64,000 nt of DNA. Origin: DATBSK01 sp964501785. GTDB lineage: Bacteria; Actinomycetota; Acidimicrobiia; IMCC26256; PALSA-555. Below the pieces are notes generated by a model. The model was not told the DNA's origin, ran no database searches, and was given only the letters and a program-made list of their open reading frames with translations. Position numbers and translations under genes: made by a program. The DNA lies in assembly GCA_964501785.1 (NCBI GenBank), contig CAZCUD010000010.1, positions 62,001 to 126,000 on the forward strand, in the 5' to 3' direction. Positions 27,506 through 36,315 of the stretch are shown here, piece after piece (the first letter of the stretch is position 1; each line of letters begins with the position of its first letter).

Positions 27506-27544
27506 GGCGTCAGGAGACCCGCGAGAGGCGGGTCTGCTGACGCC
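27506..27544. terminator. Bidirectional hairpin terminator
   Basis: GGCGTCAG (27506-27513) and AGACCCGC (27515-27522) pair perfectly with GCGGGTCT (27528-27535) and CTGACGCC (27537-27544); only one opposed base interrupts the 16-bp stem, and the loop is GAGAG. It lies between convergent stop codons (27496 and 27557) and can end both operons. Confidence 0.8.
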
Positions 27545-27556
27545 GAAACGATGGGT

Positions 27557-28783
27557 TCAGGCGGTGATGCCGAAGCGCTCGAGGCCGTACGCGGTGACCG
27601 CGTTGCCTCGGATGACCGCGTGGCACTCGTGGGCGTTCATCCCGGCAGCGTGGAACAGCTCGCGGGCGACCTTGCGCGAGTGCGGGAACGTGCCGTCGGA
27701 GTGCGGGAAGTCGGTCTCGAAGAGGATCTGCTCGAGGCCGACGTCGTCACGGCACTTCAGGCCCACCAGGTCGTCGAACACGCAGCCGTACACCCGGCCC
27801 CGGGCCTGCTCGCTCGGTGCGGTGGGAAGGTCCACGCCGCCGACGCCGTCGCGCCACACGCTGTCCATGCGCTCGAGCTGGAACGGCATCCAGCCGACCT
27901 GGCTCTCGGCGTAGGTGATCTTGATCTCGTGGAAGCGCGCCAGCGTGCCGGAGAACACCCAGTCGCACAACGAGCCCTGCGCGTTCTGCGCGTACAGCGA
28001 CATCGACGTGGCCAGCGGCGCGTCGGGCGCGGTGCTCGGCATCTTCGACGACGAGCCGATGTGCATCGACACCGTGGTGTCGGTCTCCTCGCACGCCGTC
28101 CACAGCGGGTCCCAGGCGCCGGAGTAGAGCGACGGCAGCCCGAGCGCCGCCGGGTTCTCCGTGAACGCGATCGCATAGCTGCCCTTGGCGGCGCAGCGCC
28201 GGACCTCGTCAGCGGCCAGCTGCGGGTCCCAGAGCGGCACGAGCGTGAGCGGGACGAGTCGCCCGCGGCCGGCCCCCGCCGACCACTCGTCGATCATCCA
28301 GTCGTTGTAGATGCGCAAGCAGGCGAGTGAGAGCTCCTTGTCGTCGCGCTCGAGGAACCCCTGGCCGGCGAACCGCGGGAAGATGTTGGGGAAGTTGATC
28401 GCGGCCTCGACGTGGTTCGTGTCCATGTCGGCGAGGCGCGCCGCCTGGTCGTACGCGCCTGGCCGGAAGTCCTCGTAGACCGCGGGGACGTTGCGCTGCT
28501 CGCTGCGAGGGGTGCCGGCGGGAGCGTGCAGGAAGCCGGTGGGCACGACCAGGTCGTCGAAGAGCCAGAGGTCGCACCAGTCGCCGTCCTCGGCGCCGCG
28601 CTCGAACCCGTAGTGACCGCCCTCGAAGACGAGCTTCACCTTCTCGCGCGACGTGCGCGGCCCCCGGTCCCGCACGCTCTCGGGCAGCTCGCGCTGCCAG
28701 AGGTCCTTCGGCTCGAGGACGTGGTCGTCGACCGAGATGATGAGGGGGAGGTCTGCTTCGGCGGGAGTGACGTCTGCTGCCAT
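27557..28783 (-). CDS. Amidohydrolase-related (ACMSD-like) metal-dependent hydrolase or decarboxylase
   Basis: 408-residue TIM barrel. IISVDDHVLEP gives the first metal motif (DxH), MHIGSS the strand-4 His, and ETDFPHSDGTFPHS the C-terminal Asp. This family (amidohydrolase 2) contains decarboxylases and C-C or ester hydrolases of carboxylated aromatics. Last gene of a minus-strand operon with the crotonase and SDR genes upstream (gaps 10 and 12 bp), which begins at the TetR operator at 30.39 kb and ends at the hairpin at 27.5 kb. Two paralogues lie at 31-33.5 kb. Confidence 0.85.
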   Translation of the reverse strand: MAADVTPAEADLPLIISVDDHVLEPKDLWQRELPESVRDRGPRTSREKVKLVFEGGHYGFERGAEDGDWCDLWLFDDLVVPTGFLHAPAGTPRSEQRNVPAVYEDFRPGAYDQAARLADMDTNHVEAAINFPNIFPRFAGQGFLERDDKELSLACLRIYNDWMIDEWSAGAGRGRLVPLTLVPLWDPQLAADEVRRCAAKGSYAIAFTENPAALGLPSLYSGAWDPLWTACEETDTTVSMHIGSSSKMPSTAPDAPLATSMSLYAQNAQGSLCDWVFSGTLARFHEIKITYAESQVGWMPFQLERMDSVWRDGVGGVDLPTAPSEQARGRVYGCVFDDLVGLKCRDDVGLEQILFETDFPHSDGTFPHSRKVARELFHAAGMNAHECHAVIRGNAVTAYGLERFGITA

Positions 28784-28793
28784 GTCCTCAATC

Positions 28794-29597
28794 CTACGAA
28801 CCCTGCTTCGAGCCCGTCGTACGGTCCCGATACGCGGCCATGTGCTCGATCACGTCGGGTGCCCGGCTGGCGAGCGTCTGGTTGCGGTTCTCGAGCGCGA
28901 TGGCCGCGGCCATGCTCGGGTTGTCGACGTTGTGCCAGAGCACCTCCTTGGTGTTGAGGAGCCCGGTGCGCGTGTAGCCGGCCATGGTGCGGGCCGTGCC
29001 CAGTGCCGTCTCGAGGAGCTCGTCGTCCGCGACGACCCGCGAGACGATGCCCAACGAGAGGGCCTCGTCGGCGTCGACCTCCCGCCCCGTGAAGATCAGG
29101 TCCGCGGCACGGGATGCGCCGATGAGGCGGGGCAGCAGGTAGGTGATGCCGATGTCGGTGCCCGTGAGCCCGGTGCGGATGAACGCGGAGCAGAAGCGGG
29201 CCGACCGGGCGGCGAACCGGAGGTCGCTGGCGCACGCCAGCGCGAAGCCGCCCCCGAACGCCGGCCCGTTGACGGCTGCGATCACGACCTGTGGCGTCTG
29301 GCGCAGGTGCACGGTCAGGTTCGAGATGAACGCCTGGCCGTCGACGTTCGCGTGGACGTGCGGGTGCTCGCCCGCCGCGGGCGGCGTTCCCCAGTCCTTC
29401 AGGTCGAGGCCGGCGCAGAAGCCGCGGCCGGCACCGGTGAGCACCACGACCCGGCACTCCGGATCGCCGCCGATCTCGTCGAGGGCGTCGTGGAGCTCGG
29501 CGACGAGCCCGAAGCTCATCGCGTTGAGCCGATCGGGTCGGTCGAGGGTGAGCACGGCGATGCCGTGCTCGATCCGCTCCAGGCTGACGTCAGGCAT
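28794..29597 (-). CDS. Enoyl-CoA hydratase/isomerase family
   Basis: 267 residues. Oxyanion hole: GFCAGLDLKDWG and GPAFGGGFALACASD. The position of the second catalytic acid reads GTDIGITYLLPRLIG, with Asp, seen in many actinobacterial EchA proteins of unproved substrate. Middle gene of the SDR-crotonase-amidohydrolase operon under the putative TetR operator, so it should process a CoA thioester in that pathway. Confidence 0.87.
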   Translation of the reverse strand: MPDVSLERIEHGIAVLTLDRPDRLNAMSFGLVAELHDALDEIGGDPECRVVVLTGAGRGFCAGLDLKDWGTPPAAGEHPHVHANVDGQAFISNLTVHLRQTPQVVIAAVNGPAFGGGFALACASDLRFAARSARFCSAFIRTGLTGTDIGITYLLPRLIGASRAADLIFTGREVDADEALSLGIVSRVVADDELLETALGTARTMAGYTRTGLLNTKEVLWHNVDNPSMAAAIALENRNQTLASRAPDVIEHMAAYRDRTTGSKQGS

Positions 29598-29609
29598 CGG
29601 GTCTCCCGC

Positions 29610-30380
29610 TCAGTGGGGGACGAGACCGCCGTCGGCGATCAGCACCTGCCCCGTCACGAAGCTCGCGGCGTCGGACGCCAGGAACAGGGCGGGGCCGATC
29701 ATCTCGTCGGGATGGGCCGTCCGGTTCATGTGCGAGGCCTGCGCCATGCGCGCCTGCGCCTCCTCGCTGTTGGCCCGCATCATGTCCGTGTCGATGGAGC
29801 CCGGTGCGAGCGCGTTCACCCGGATGCCCTTCGGCGCGAGGTCGGCGGCCCACGCGCGCGTGTACGACATCAGTGCCGCCTTCGCCGCGGCATAGGTCGC
29901 GGTGAAGGACGAGTAGAGGAACGCACCTGCGGAGATGACGTTGACGATCGACGCGGCAGGGCTCGCCTCGAGGTGGGGGATCGATGCCTCGACCAGGAAC
30001 ACCGGACCGCGCAGGTTGACGTCCATCGACTTCGTGTACGCCTCGGGCGTGAACGCGCCGATGTCCTCGCGCAGCGCGGTCGCGGCGTTGTTGACGACGA
30101 TGTCGAGCCGGCCGAACCGGTCGAGCGTCGTGTCGACCAGCGCGCGGATCGCGTCGAGGTCGCCCATGTGGGTGGGGACGCCGATCGCCTCGCCACCCGC
30201 GGCGCGCAGCGCTGCCTCGGCGTCGGCGCACGAGTCGGCCTTGCGGCTCGCGACCGCCACCTTGGCGCCCGCGGCCACGAAGCCTTCGGCGATCGAGCGG
30301 CCGATGCCTCGCGTGCCACCGGTGACGATCGCCACGCGGTCCGTGAGGTCGAACAGCTGCTCCAGCCCGGCTCGGTCCAC
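29610..30380 (-). CDS. Short-chain dehydrogenase/reductase under TetR control
   Basis: 256-residue classical SDR with TGGTRGIGRS (cofactor), VASRKAD (NADPH preference), NNAATAL, the Ser of NVISAG and the YAAAK active site, C-terminus DGGLVPH. GTG 30380 is 7 nt below the palindrome at 30388-30404. The -10 hexamer TATGGT overlaps that palindrome and lies 6 nt from the GTG, so the mRNA is probably leaderless and directly repressed by the divergent TetR protein. Confidence 0.88.
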   Translation of the reverse strand: MDRAGLEQLFDLTDRVAIVTGGTRGIGRSIAEGFVAAGAKVAVASRKADSCADAEAALRAAGGEAIGVPTHMGDLDAIRALVDTTLDRFGRLDIVVNNAATALREDIGAFTPEAYTKSMDVNLRGPVFLVEASIPHLEASPAASIVNVISAGAFLYSSFTATYAAAKAALMSYTRAWAADLAPKGIRVNALAPGSIDTDMMRANSEEAQARMAQASHMNRTAHPDEMIGPALFLASDAASFVTGQVLIADGGLVPH

Positions 30381-30387
30381 GGCGGTA

Positions 30388-30404
30388 CCATAACAACGTT
30401 ATGG
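30388..30404. promoter_or_regulatory. TetR operator, copy 1 (CCATAAC-N3-GTTATGG)
   Basis: Perfect 7-bp inverted repeat with 3-nt centre. It covers the ATG of the tetR gene (30401-30403) and the -10 box of the divergent SDR operon. The same sequence with a reversed centre is at 33568-33584. Placement is ideal for autorepression and repression of the SDR operon. Confidence 0.8.
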
Positions 30405-30940
30405 AGACGCGTGACCAGCTCCTCGAGCTGGCGACCGATCGCTTCGTCCGCGACGGCTACGCCCGCACGTCGGTGCGGGAGCTGGCGCGCGAGACCGACC
30501 GCACGACCGGCTCGCTCTACGGGCACTTCCGCAACAAGGCCGACCTCCTGGCCGAGGTGATCGCGGCGCGCATCGCCGACCTGGAGAGCTCGTTCCCGTC
30601 CGGCGTCTCGCTCGTCGACGGCCTGGCCGAGCAGTGGCAGCGTCATCCCGATCGCCACGCGCTGCGAGCGCTGCTCCTCGAGGGAGCGGTCGCCGCCCGT
30701 CACGACGGTGAGATCCGCGACCGTCTCGGCCCACCGCAGGCGGCCACGATCGTCGAGTGGGCCGACCGCGTCCGTGACCACGCGGCCGAGATCGACCTCG
30801 ACCCCGACCTCGACCTCGAGGTGCTGTTCACGCTGTTCTGGGCACTGGAGCTGGGCCTCGGCGTCCTCGAGGCCTACGGCGTCGAGCTGCCCGACCCCGA
30901 GGTGTCGGCGCCGATGATCGCTCGGCTCGCGTCGTCGTAG
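30401..30940 (+). CDS. TetR/AcrR family transcriptional repressor
   Basis: 179 residues. N-terminal helix-turn-helix (residues 4-48): ATDRFVRDGYARTSVRELAR and TGSLYGHFRNKADLL. The C-terminal ligand domain (50-179) is helical and typical in size. The start codon lies inside the operator-like palindrome, so the mRNA is leaderless and autoregulated. By position it should sense an intermediate or CoA thioester of the surrounding pathway and control the 27.5-30.4 kb and 31.0-33.5 kb operons. Confidence 0.9.
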   Translation: METRDQLLELATDRFVRDGYARTSVRELARETDRTTGSLYGHFRNKADLLAEVIAARIADLESSFPSGVSLVDGLAEQWQRHPDRHALRALLLEGAVAARHDGEIRDRLGPPQAATIVEWADRVRDHAAEIDLDPDLDLEVLFTLFWALELGLGVLEAYGVELPDPEVSAPMIARLASS

Positions 30941-30952
30941 CCCGCCGCGCGC

Positions 30953-32245
30953 TCAGGCGATCGGCACCTCGACGGCCTCCACCCCCGTGATCCAGGGCCG
31001 GCCGGCCCGCCGCACGTCGGCCCACTTGTCGAGACGACCGTCGCCGTCCTGGCCCGCCTGCCCCAGCTCCTCGGGCGTCGGACCGATGCGGGCCGCCACG
31101 GGAGCCAGGGCCTCGGCGTCGAAGCCGTAGACCGCGGCGGCGTTCGTGCCGAGGATGGCCTGCGTCTCGTCGACGGGGATGTCGTGGAACGCGCCGCGCA
31201 GCCACTCCTTGGTGTGCGGCCACGTCCCCTCGGGGTGCGGGAAGTCGTTGCCCCACATGATGTTGCCCACGCCGATCTCGTAGCGCCGGGCGAGCTCACG
31301 TCGTCGGGTGTTCGACGCGCCGATCGAGCAGTTGCGGTCGAAGTACTCGCTCGGCCGCATGCTCAGGTGCGCCGTCAGCTCCTTGCCGAGCTTCTTCGCG
31401 GCGTGCTCGCGGTCGTAGACGAGGTCCGAGGTCCACAGGAGGTCGGGAGCCCAGAACGCGCCGCACTCGGTGACGACGAACTTCAGGCGCGGGAACTGCT
31501 CGAACTTGCCGGACCACAGCAGGAACCACAGCGGTCGCGTCGACCACCAGCGGACCTCGCTGACGTACATGCCGACGAACTCGCCGTACGACTCCTTGTC
31601 GGCCGCACCCGAGTGCACGTGCACCGGGAGCCCGAGGTCCTGGCAGGCGGCCCACACGGGGTCGTAGCGAGGATCGTGGTACGGCGCGTAGGGCTGCCAC
31701 ATCGAAGGGATGAGGATGCCGCCCCGCAGGCCCGCGTCCGCGGCCCACTGGATCTCGGCGACGGCGGCGTCGACGTCGTGCAGGATCGGCATGATGGCGA
31801 CGCCGGCCCTCCGCGCCGGGCTCTCGGCGCAGAGCTCGGCGAGCCAGCGGTTGTGGGCACGCGCGCCGGCCAGCAGGAGCTCGGGGTCCCGGTCACCACC
31901 CTGGCCCAACCCGGCACCGAACGGCGCCGAGGCTCCCGAGGTGACGGCGTCCGCGTCGGGGAAGATCACCTCGCCGGCGACGCCGTCCGCGTCGAGCTCC
32001 TTGTCGCGCCGCGCGGCATCCCACCCGCCGCGCAGCCCTTCCTCGTTCTCGCGCTCCCACTCCTCCGCGAACTCCTCGTTGCGCAGGCCGCGGCTGCGCA
32101 GCTCCTGCTCGATCGCGGCGCGCGCCACCTGCTCCTCGTCGAACGCGGCGTGGTACTTCGAGTCGAGCCAGTCGCGGTACTGGAGGTTCGGCAGACCGGC
32201 ATGGCAGTCCGACGAGATGATCAGGTAGCGCTCCAGGTCGCTCAT
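30953..32245 (-). CDS. Amidohydrolase-related (ACMSD-like) protein, tandem copy 2
   Basis: 430 residues. Metal motif IISSDCHAGLP (DxH), strand-4 VHVHSGAAD, and GNDFPHPEGTWPH near the C-terminus. Similar in whole length to the next gene, with shared features such as HNRWLAELCAESPARRAGVA and the YEIGVGNIMWGNDFPHPEG block. Second gene of a two-gene operon behind operator copy 2; converges with tetR (12 bp). Its product probably decarboxylates or hydrolyses a related but distinct substrate. Confidence 0.85.
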   Translation of the reverse strand: MSDLERYLIISSDCHAGLPNLQYRDWLDSKYHAAFDEEQVARAAIEQELRSRGLRNEEFAEEWERENEEGLRGGWDAARRDKELDADGVAGEVIFPDADAVTSGASAPFGAGLGQGGDRDPELLLAGARAHNRWLAELCAESPARRAGVAIMPILHDVDAAVAEIQWAADAGLRGGILIPSMWQPYAPYHDPRYDPVWAACQDLGLPVHVHSGAADKESYGEFVGMYVSEVRWWSTRPLWFLLWSGKFEQFPRLKFVVTECGAFWAPDLLWTSDLVYDREHAAKKLGKELTAHLSMRPSEYFDRNCSIGASNTRRRELARRYEIGVGNIMWGNDFPHPEGTWPHTKEWLRGAFHDIPVDETQAILGTNAAAVYGFDAEALAPVAARIGPTPEELGQAGQDGDGRLDKWADVRRAGRPWITGVEAVEVPIA

Positions 32246-32276
32246 CCGGCGATGCTCCTCGTCGTCCGTCGGTCGG

Positions 32277-33527
32277 TCAGTTCGTGTTGGAGATCCCCGC
32301 GAACGCGGGGCACTTGCGCGCTTCGTCCGGGATGTCCTCGGCAGCGATGGGGTCGGCGATGTCGGCGACCCTGGGGCCGACGCGCGCGGCGATCGGTGCC
32401 AGGGCCTCGAGGTCGAAGCCGTAGAGCTCGGCCGCGTTGGCGCCGATCATCTGCTGCACCTCGGACTCCGGCACGCCGGCGAACGAGAGGCGGAGCGCTT
32501 CCAGCGAGTACGGGTAGCTCGACTCCTTGTGCGGGTAGTCGCTGCCCCACATGATCTTGTCGAGGCCGACGACGTCGCGCAGCGGGACCTCCGCGGGGCG
32601 GATGAAGCTCGCACCCACGTGGCACTGCCGCGCCCAGTACTCGCTGGGCTTCAGCGAGAGGTCCGCGACGACGCTCCCACCCCATTCGACCTCCTGCGAG
32701 CCCGTCGCCGAGCGCATCCGCTCGGCGAAGTAGTCGAGCCGCAGCAGCTCCTCGGGGATCCACGCGGTGCCCTGCTCCGTCAGGACGAGCTGCATCTCGG
32801 GGTGGCGCTCGAGCACACCACCGAACACGAGGTGCGAGAACGCGCGATGGGCCCACCACGTCACCTCGAGCAGGAACACCACCTTGTCGACGGCGGTGTC
32901 GTCCATCGGCGGGACCGCGCTGCCCGAGTGGTGGTTGACGGGCATGCCGAGCTCTTCGCACACCTGCCAGATCGGTTCGTAGGCGGGCGAGTACAGCGGC
33001 GGGAGCCCCGTCCCGGGAGGCGCGCCGGGGAGCAGCACCCCACCCGTGAGGCCTGCGTCGCGCGCCCAGCGGATCTCGGCGACCGCGGCGTCGACGTCGG
33101 CGAGGAGGATCTGCGCGACGCCGGCCCGGCGTCCCGGGGTCGCGGCGCAGAAGTCGGCCAGCCAGCGGTTGTGGGCCCGCAGCCCCGCCCAGCGCAGCTC
33201 CAGCTCTCGCGCGTCCTCGGTCGGGGGGTGCGCGGTCAGAGACGTCTTGGGGTAGAAGGGCGGGATCGTGTTCGGGAACAGCACCTCGGCGACGATCCCG
33301 TCGTCCTCCATCTCGGCGAGCCGACGGTCGCTGTCCCAGTTGCGGCTGGCCCCCGGTCCCTCGAGGTCGGGGTACGGGCAGACGTAGCCCTCGAGCCACC
33401 GGTCGAAGTCGTCGAGGTGCCGGGCCTCGAGGTAGTCGCGGTAGGCGTGGATCTCGTTGCCGGCGTGGCCGTCGGCCGAGACGACGACGTAGCGGTCGCC
33501 GGCCGCCGCGTGCTCGATCGTGCTCAC
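32277..33527 (-). CDS. Amidohydrolase-related (ACMSD-like) protein, tandem copy 1
   Basis: 416 residues. VVSADGHAGNEIHAYRDYLE has the metal DxH, NHHSGSA the His on the central strand, and GSDYPHKESSYPYSLEALR the terminal Asp. Paralogue of the 31-32.2 kb gene (31 bp apart) and more distantly of the 27.6 kb gene. Start ATG 33527 lies 41 nt below the TetR palindrome at 33568. Relatives act on carboxylated rings or bulky carboxylates; the exact reaction is unknown. Confidence 0.86.
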   Translation of the reverse strand: MSTIEHAAAGDRYVVVSADGHAGNEIHAYRDYLEARHLDDFDRWLEGYVCPYPDLEGPGASRNWDSDRRLAEMEDDGIVAEVLFPNTIPPFYPKTSLTAHPPTEDARELELRWAGLRAHNRWLADFCAATPGRRAGVAQILLADVDAAVAEIRWARDAGLTGGVLLPGAPPGTGLPPLYSPAYEPIWQVCEELGMPVNHHSGSAVPPMDDTAVDKVVFLLEVTWWAHRAFSHLVFGGVLERHPEMQLVLTEQGTAWIPEELLRLDYFAERMRSATGSQEVEWGGSVVADLSLKPSEYWARQCHVGASFIRPAEVPLRDVVGLDKIMWGSDYPHKESSYPYSLEALRLSFAGVPESEVQQMIGANAAELYGFDLEALAPIAARVGPRVADIADPIAAEDIPDEARKCPAFAGISNTN

Positions 33528-33567
33528 CGTGGTCCCCCCGGCGCCGCTCCGACCGTCAAGGCCTGGT

Positions 33568-33584
33568 CCATAACGTTGTTATGG
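33568..33584. promoter_or_regulatory. TetR operator, copy 2 (CCATAAC-N3-GTTATGG)
   Basis: Same 7-3-7 palindrome as 30388-30404, with centre GTT instead of AAC, placed 41 nt upstream of the tandem amidohydrolase operon and overlapping a TATGGA -10-like hexamer on the minus strand. Confidence 0.75.
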
Positions 33585-33613
33585 CGTCAGGCTCGCGCGC
33601 GGCTCCGCCCGGG

Positions 33614-34855
33614 TCAACCCGGGGCCGGCCCGGCGAGGAAGCGCTCGGATGTCGCCGCGATGTGGTCGACGTCGGCGTCGTCCATGCCGTGGTTGCAGGG
33701 GAGGATCAGGCCGGTCTCCATCACGCGGTCGGCGTTGGCGAGGCCACCCGGCGCGACGCGGTGCGGGACCGCCTGGAAGGCCGGCTGGCGGGTCGCGTTG
33801 CCGGTCCAGACCATGCGGGTGTCGATGCCCGAGCGCTCCATGAACTGCTGGTACTCGGTGCGCGACACGCCCGACTCGGGGCGGATCATGATCGGGAACA
33901 TGTGCCAGCCCGTGTCGATCTCGGGGGTCGTGCGGGGGAGCACGAAGACGTCCTCGCGGCCCGAGAAGGCCTCGTGCAGTCGCGCGAAGTTGCGCTTGCG
34001 CCGTTCGAGGAACGCCGGGAGCTTCTGCATCTGCACGACCCCGAACGCAGCGGAGAGCTCCGACGGCTCGAAGTTCCATCCGACCTCGTCGAAGATGAAG
34101 AGGTCGTCGTACTCGAGGCCGTCGATGTCGGAGAAGAACCGCCGCCCGCCGCGCTCACCGCGACGCGATCCGTAGATCGCGACCTCGCTGCGGCGTCCCC
34201 ACCGACGGAGGAGGAGGCCACGGTCGACGAGGTCGGGGTCGTCGAGGCACACCATCCCGCCGGTGCCGGCCGCGGTGATGATGTGGGAGAGGGCGAAGCT
34301 CGTGAGGGAGATGTCGCTGCGCGTGCCCGTGGGCGTCCCGCGCAGCGTCGCGCCGAGGCAGTCGCAGGAGTCCTCGACGACCTGGAGCTCGTGCGCGTCC
34401 GCGATGGCGCGGATCCGGTCCCAGTCGGGGCAGTTGCCGATGAGGTTGGGCGCGAGGATCGCTCGCGTGCGGGGCCCGATCGCGGCCTCGATGGCGTCGA
34501 CGTCGATCTGGTACGTGTCGACCTCGACGTCGACGAAGACGGGGACGAGTCGCGACCGAACCATCGGCGCGATGTCGGTCGAGAACGTGACCGCGGACGT
34601 GATGATCTCGTCACCGGGATCGAGTGCCAGCAGCTCCACGGCGAGGTAGAGCGCCGACGATCCGGAGTTGACCATGATCCCGCGCTGCTTGCCGAACGCG
34701 GCGGCGACGAGGGCCTCCATCTCGCGGACCCGGGGTCCGATGCGAAGCGCGGTCGGCCCGCCGCGGAGGACTGCGAGGACGGCTTCGATCTCGGCGTCGT
34801 CGTGGACGCTGCCCGCGTAGTCGATGCGTCGGTCCGTGGCAGGCTCGGGGGGCAT
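33614..34855 (-). CDS. DegT/DnrJ fold-type I PLP enzyme, RfbH/ColD-like sugar 3-dehydratase
   Basis: 413 residues. Family contacts are NSGSSALYLA (phosphate), EDSCDCLGA (Asp to the pyridine N) and a C-terminal GWHMFPIMI. The PLP lysine position in SFALSHIITAAGTGG is His (H191), the hallmark of ColD and CDP-4-keto-6-deoxyglucose-3-dehydrase (RfbH/E1), which dehydrate rather than transaminate NDP sugars; the RRWGRRSE and GLEYDDLFIFDEVGWNFEP segments also match RfbH. It lacks clear Fe-S Cys. No sugar nucleotide genes are nearby. ATG 34855 overlaps the start of the divergent FAD enzyme; TAGATT lies 8 nt upstream. Confidence 0.82.
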   Translation of the reverse strand: MPPEPATDRRIDYAGSVHDDAEIEAVLAVLRGGPTALRIGPRVREMEALVAAAFGKQRGIMVNSGSSALYLAVELLALDPGDEIITSAVTFSTDIAPMVRSRLVPVFVDVEVDTYQIDVDAIEAAIGPRTRAILAPNLIGNCPDWDRIRAIADAHELQVVEDSCDCLGATLRGTPTGTRSDISLTSFALSHIITAAGTGGMVCLDDPDLVDRGLLLRRWGRRSEVAIYGSRRGERGGRRFFSDIDGLEYDDLFIFDEVGWNFEPSELSAAFGVVQMQKLPAFLERRKRNFARLHEAFSGREDVFVLPRTTPEIDTGWHMFPIMIRPESGVSRTEYQQFMERSGIDTRMVWTGNATRQPAFQAVPHRVAPGGLANADRVMETGLILPCNHGMDDADVDHIAATSERFLAGPAPG

Positions 34856-36263
34856 GGCGCCGGAATCTACCGAGGTCGAGGCCTACGACGTCGTCGTCGT
34901 CGGCGGGGGGCCGGCGGGTGAGAACGTCGTCGAGCGCTGCACCGCCGATGGTCTGACCGTCGCCGTGGTGGAGCGGGAGCTCCTCGGTGGCGAGTGCTCG
35001 TACTGGGCGTGCATCCCGAGCAAGGTGCTGCTGCGACCGGGTGAGGTGCTCGCGGCAGCCCGGCGCGTCCCCGGCGCACGCGAAGCGATCAGCGGTCCGA
35101 TCGACGTTGCCGCCACGCTGGCCCGCCGCGACGAGATCGTCGGCGACTGGGACGACGCGGGCCAGGCGAAGTGGCTCGGCGGCGCGGGTGGGACGCTCGT
35201 CCGCGGCCACGGTCGCCTCGTCGGTCCGCGCCGGGTCGACGTCGAGACCGACGACGGACGGACGGTCGCGCTGGCCGCGCGGCGCGCGGTCGTGCTCGCG
35301 ACCGGCATCGTCGCGGCGATGCCGCCGATCCCCGGCCTCGACGCCGCGCGGCCATGGGACAGCCGCCGCGCGACATCGGCGCGATCGGTGCCCGAGCGCC
35401 TCGCCGTGCTCGGTGGCGGCGTCGTCGGGGTGGAGATGGGACAGGCCTTCCATCGCCTCGGCGCCCGGGTCACGATCCTCGAAGCCGGGTCACGCCTCCT
35501 GTCCGCGCTCGAACCGATCGCCGGGGAGGAGCTCCGACGGGCCTTCGGCGACGAGGGCATCGACGTGCGCACGGATGCCGCGGTCGTGGCCGTCGAGCGG
35601 TCGAGCGACGGGGCACCGGTCACGGTCACCCTCGACGGCGGTGACCGGGTCGAGGCCGACGAGCTGCTGGTCGCGGTCGGTCGACGTCCCTCGACCGGCG
35701 ACCTGGGGCTCGAGTCGGTCGGGCTCGAGCCCGGGAGGTACGTCGAGGTCGACGACCGGCTCCGGGCGACCGGAATCGAGGGCGACTGGCTCTTCGCGGT
35801 CGGGGACGTCAACGGACGGGCACTCCTCACCCACATGGGCAAGTACCAGGCCCGGGTCGCCGCCGACGTGATCCGCGGCCGCGACATCTCCGCGTGGGCC
35901 GACGGGCACGTCGTCCCCAGCGTCGTGTTCACCGATCCCCAGGTCGGATCGGTCGGGCGCACCGCGGCGCGAGCACGAGACGAGGGCATCGACGTCCGCG
36001 CGGTCGAGTACCCGCTGGGCGACGTCTCCGCGGCGAGCACGCACGGCGTGGGCATCACCGGCGTCGCCGCGCTCGTCGTCGACGAGCGACGTCGCGTGGT
36101 CGTCGGGGCGACGTTCGTCGGCCCCGACGTCGCCGAGCTCGTGCACTCGGCGACGGTCGCGATCGCGGGAGAGGTGACGCTCGACGCGCTCTGGCACGCG
36201 GTCCCCTCGTTCCCGACGCTGTCCGAGGTCTGGCTCCGCCTGCTCGAGACCTACGGGCTCTGA
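34854..36263 (+). CDS. Pyridine nucleotide-disulfide oxidoreductase (FAD), dihydrolipoamide/mercuric reductase-like
   Basis: 469 residues. FAD motif VVVGGGPAGENV, redox Cys pair in GGECSYWACIPSK (CxxxxC kept), NAD motif VLGGGVVGVEMGQ, FAD motif FAVGDVNGRALLTHMGKYQA, and a C-terminal dimer domain ending HAVPSFPTLSEVW. The His-Pro usually at HAHPT reads HAVPSFPT, leaving the catalytic His-Glu dyad present as His and Glu. Substrate disulfide unknown. ATG 34854 shares the CATG with the divergent RfbH-like gene. Confidence 0.88.
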   Translation: MAPESTEVEAYDVVVVGGGPAGENVVERCTADGLTVAVVERELLGGECSYWACIPSKVLLRPGEVLAAARRVPGAREAISGPIDVAATLARRDEIVGDWDDAGQAKWLGGAGGTLVRGHGRLVGPRRVDVETDDGRTVALAARRAVVLATGIVAAMPPIPGLDAARPWDSRRATSARSVPERLAVLGGGVVGVEMGQAFHRLGARVTILEAGSRLLSALEPIAGEELRRAFGDEGIDVRTDAAVVAVERSSDGAPVTVTLDGGDRVEADELLVAVGRRPSTGDLGLESVGLEPGRYVEVDDRLRATGIEGDWLFAVGDVNGRALLTHMGKYQARVAADVIRGRDISAWADGHVVPSVVFTDPQVGSVGRTAARARDEGIDVRAVEYPLGDVSAASTHGVGITGVAALVVDERRRVVVGATFVGPDVAELVHSATVAIAGEVTLDALWHAVPSFPTLSEVWLRLLETYGL

Positions 36264-36315
36264 CGCCCCGCTCGAAGCGCACCGGGATCCCGCACCCACC
36301 GGATCCGGACACGCA

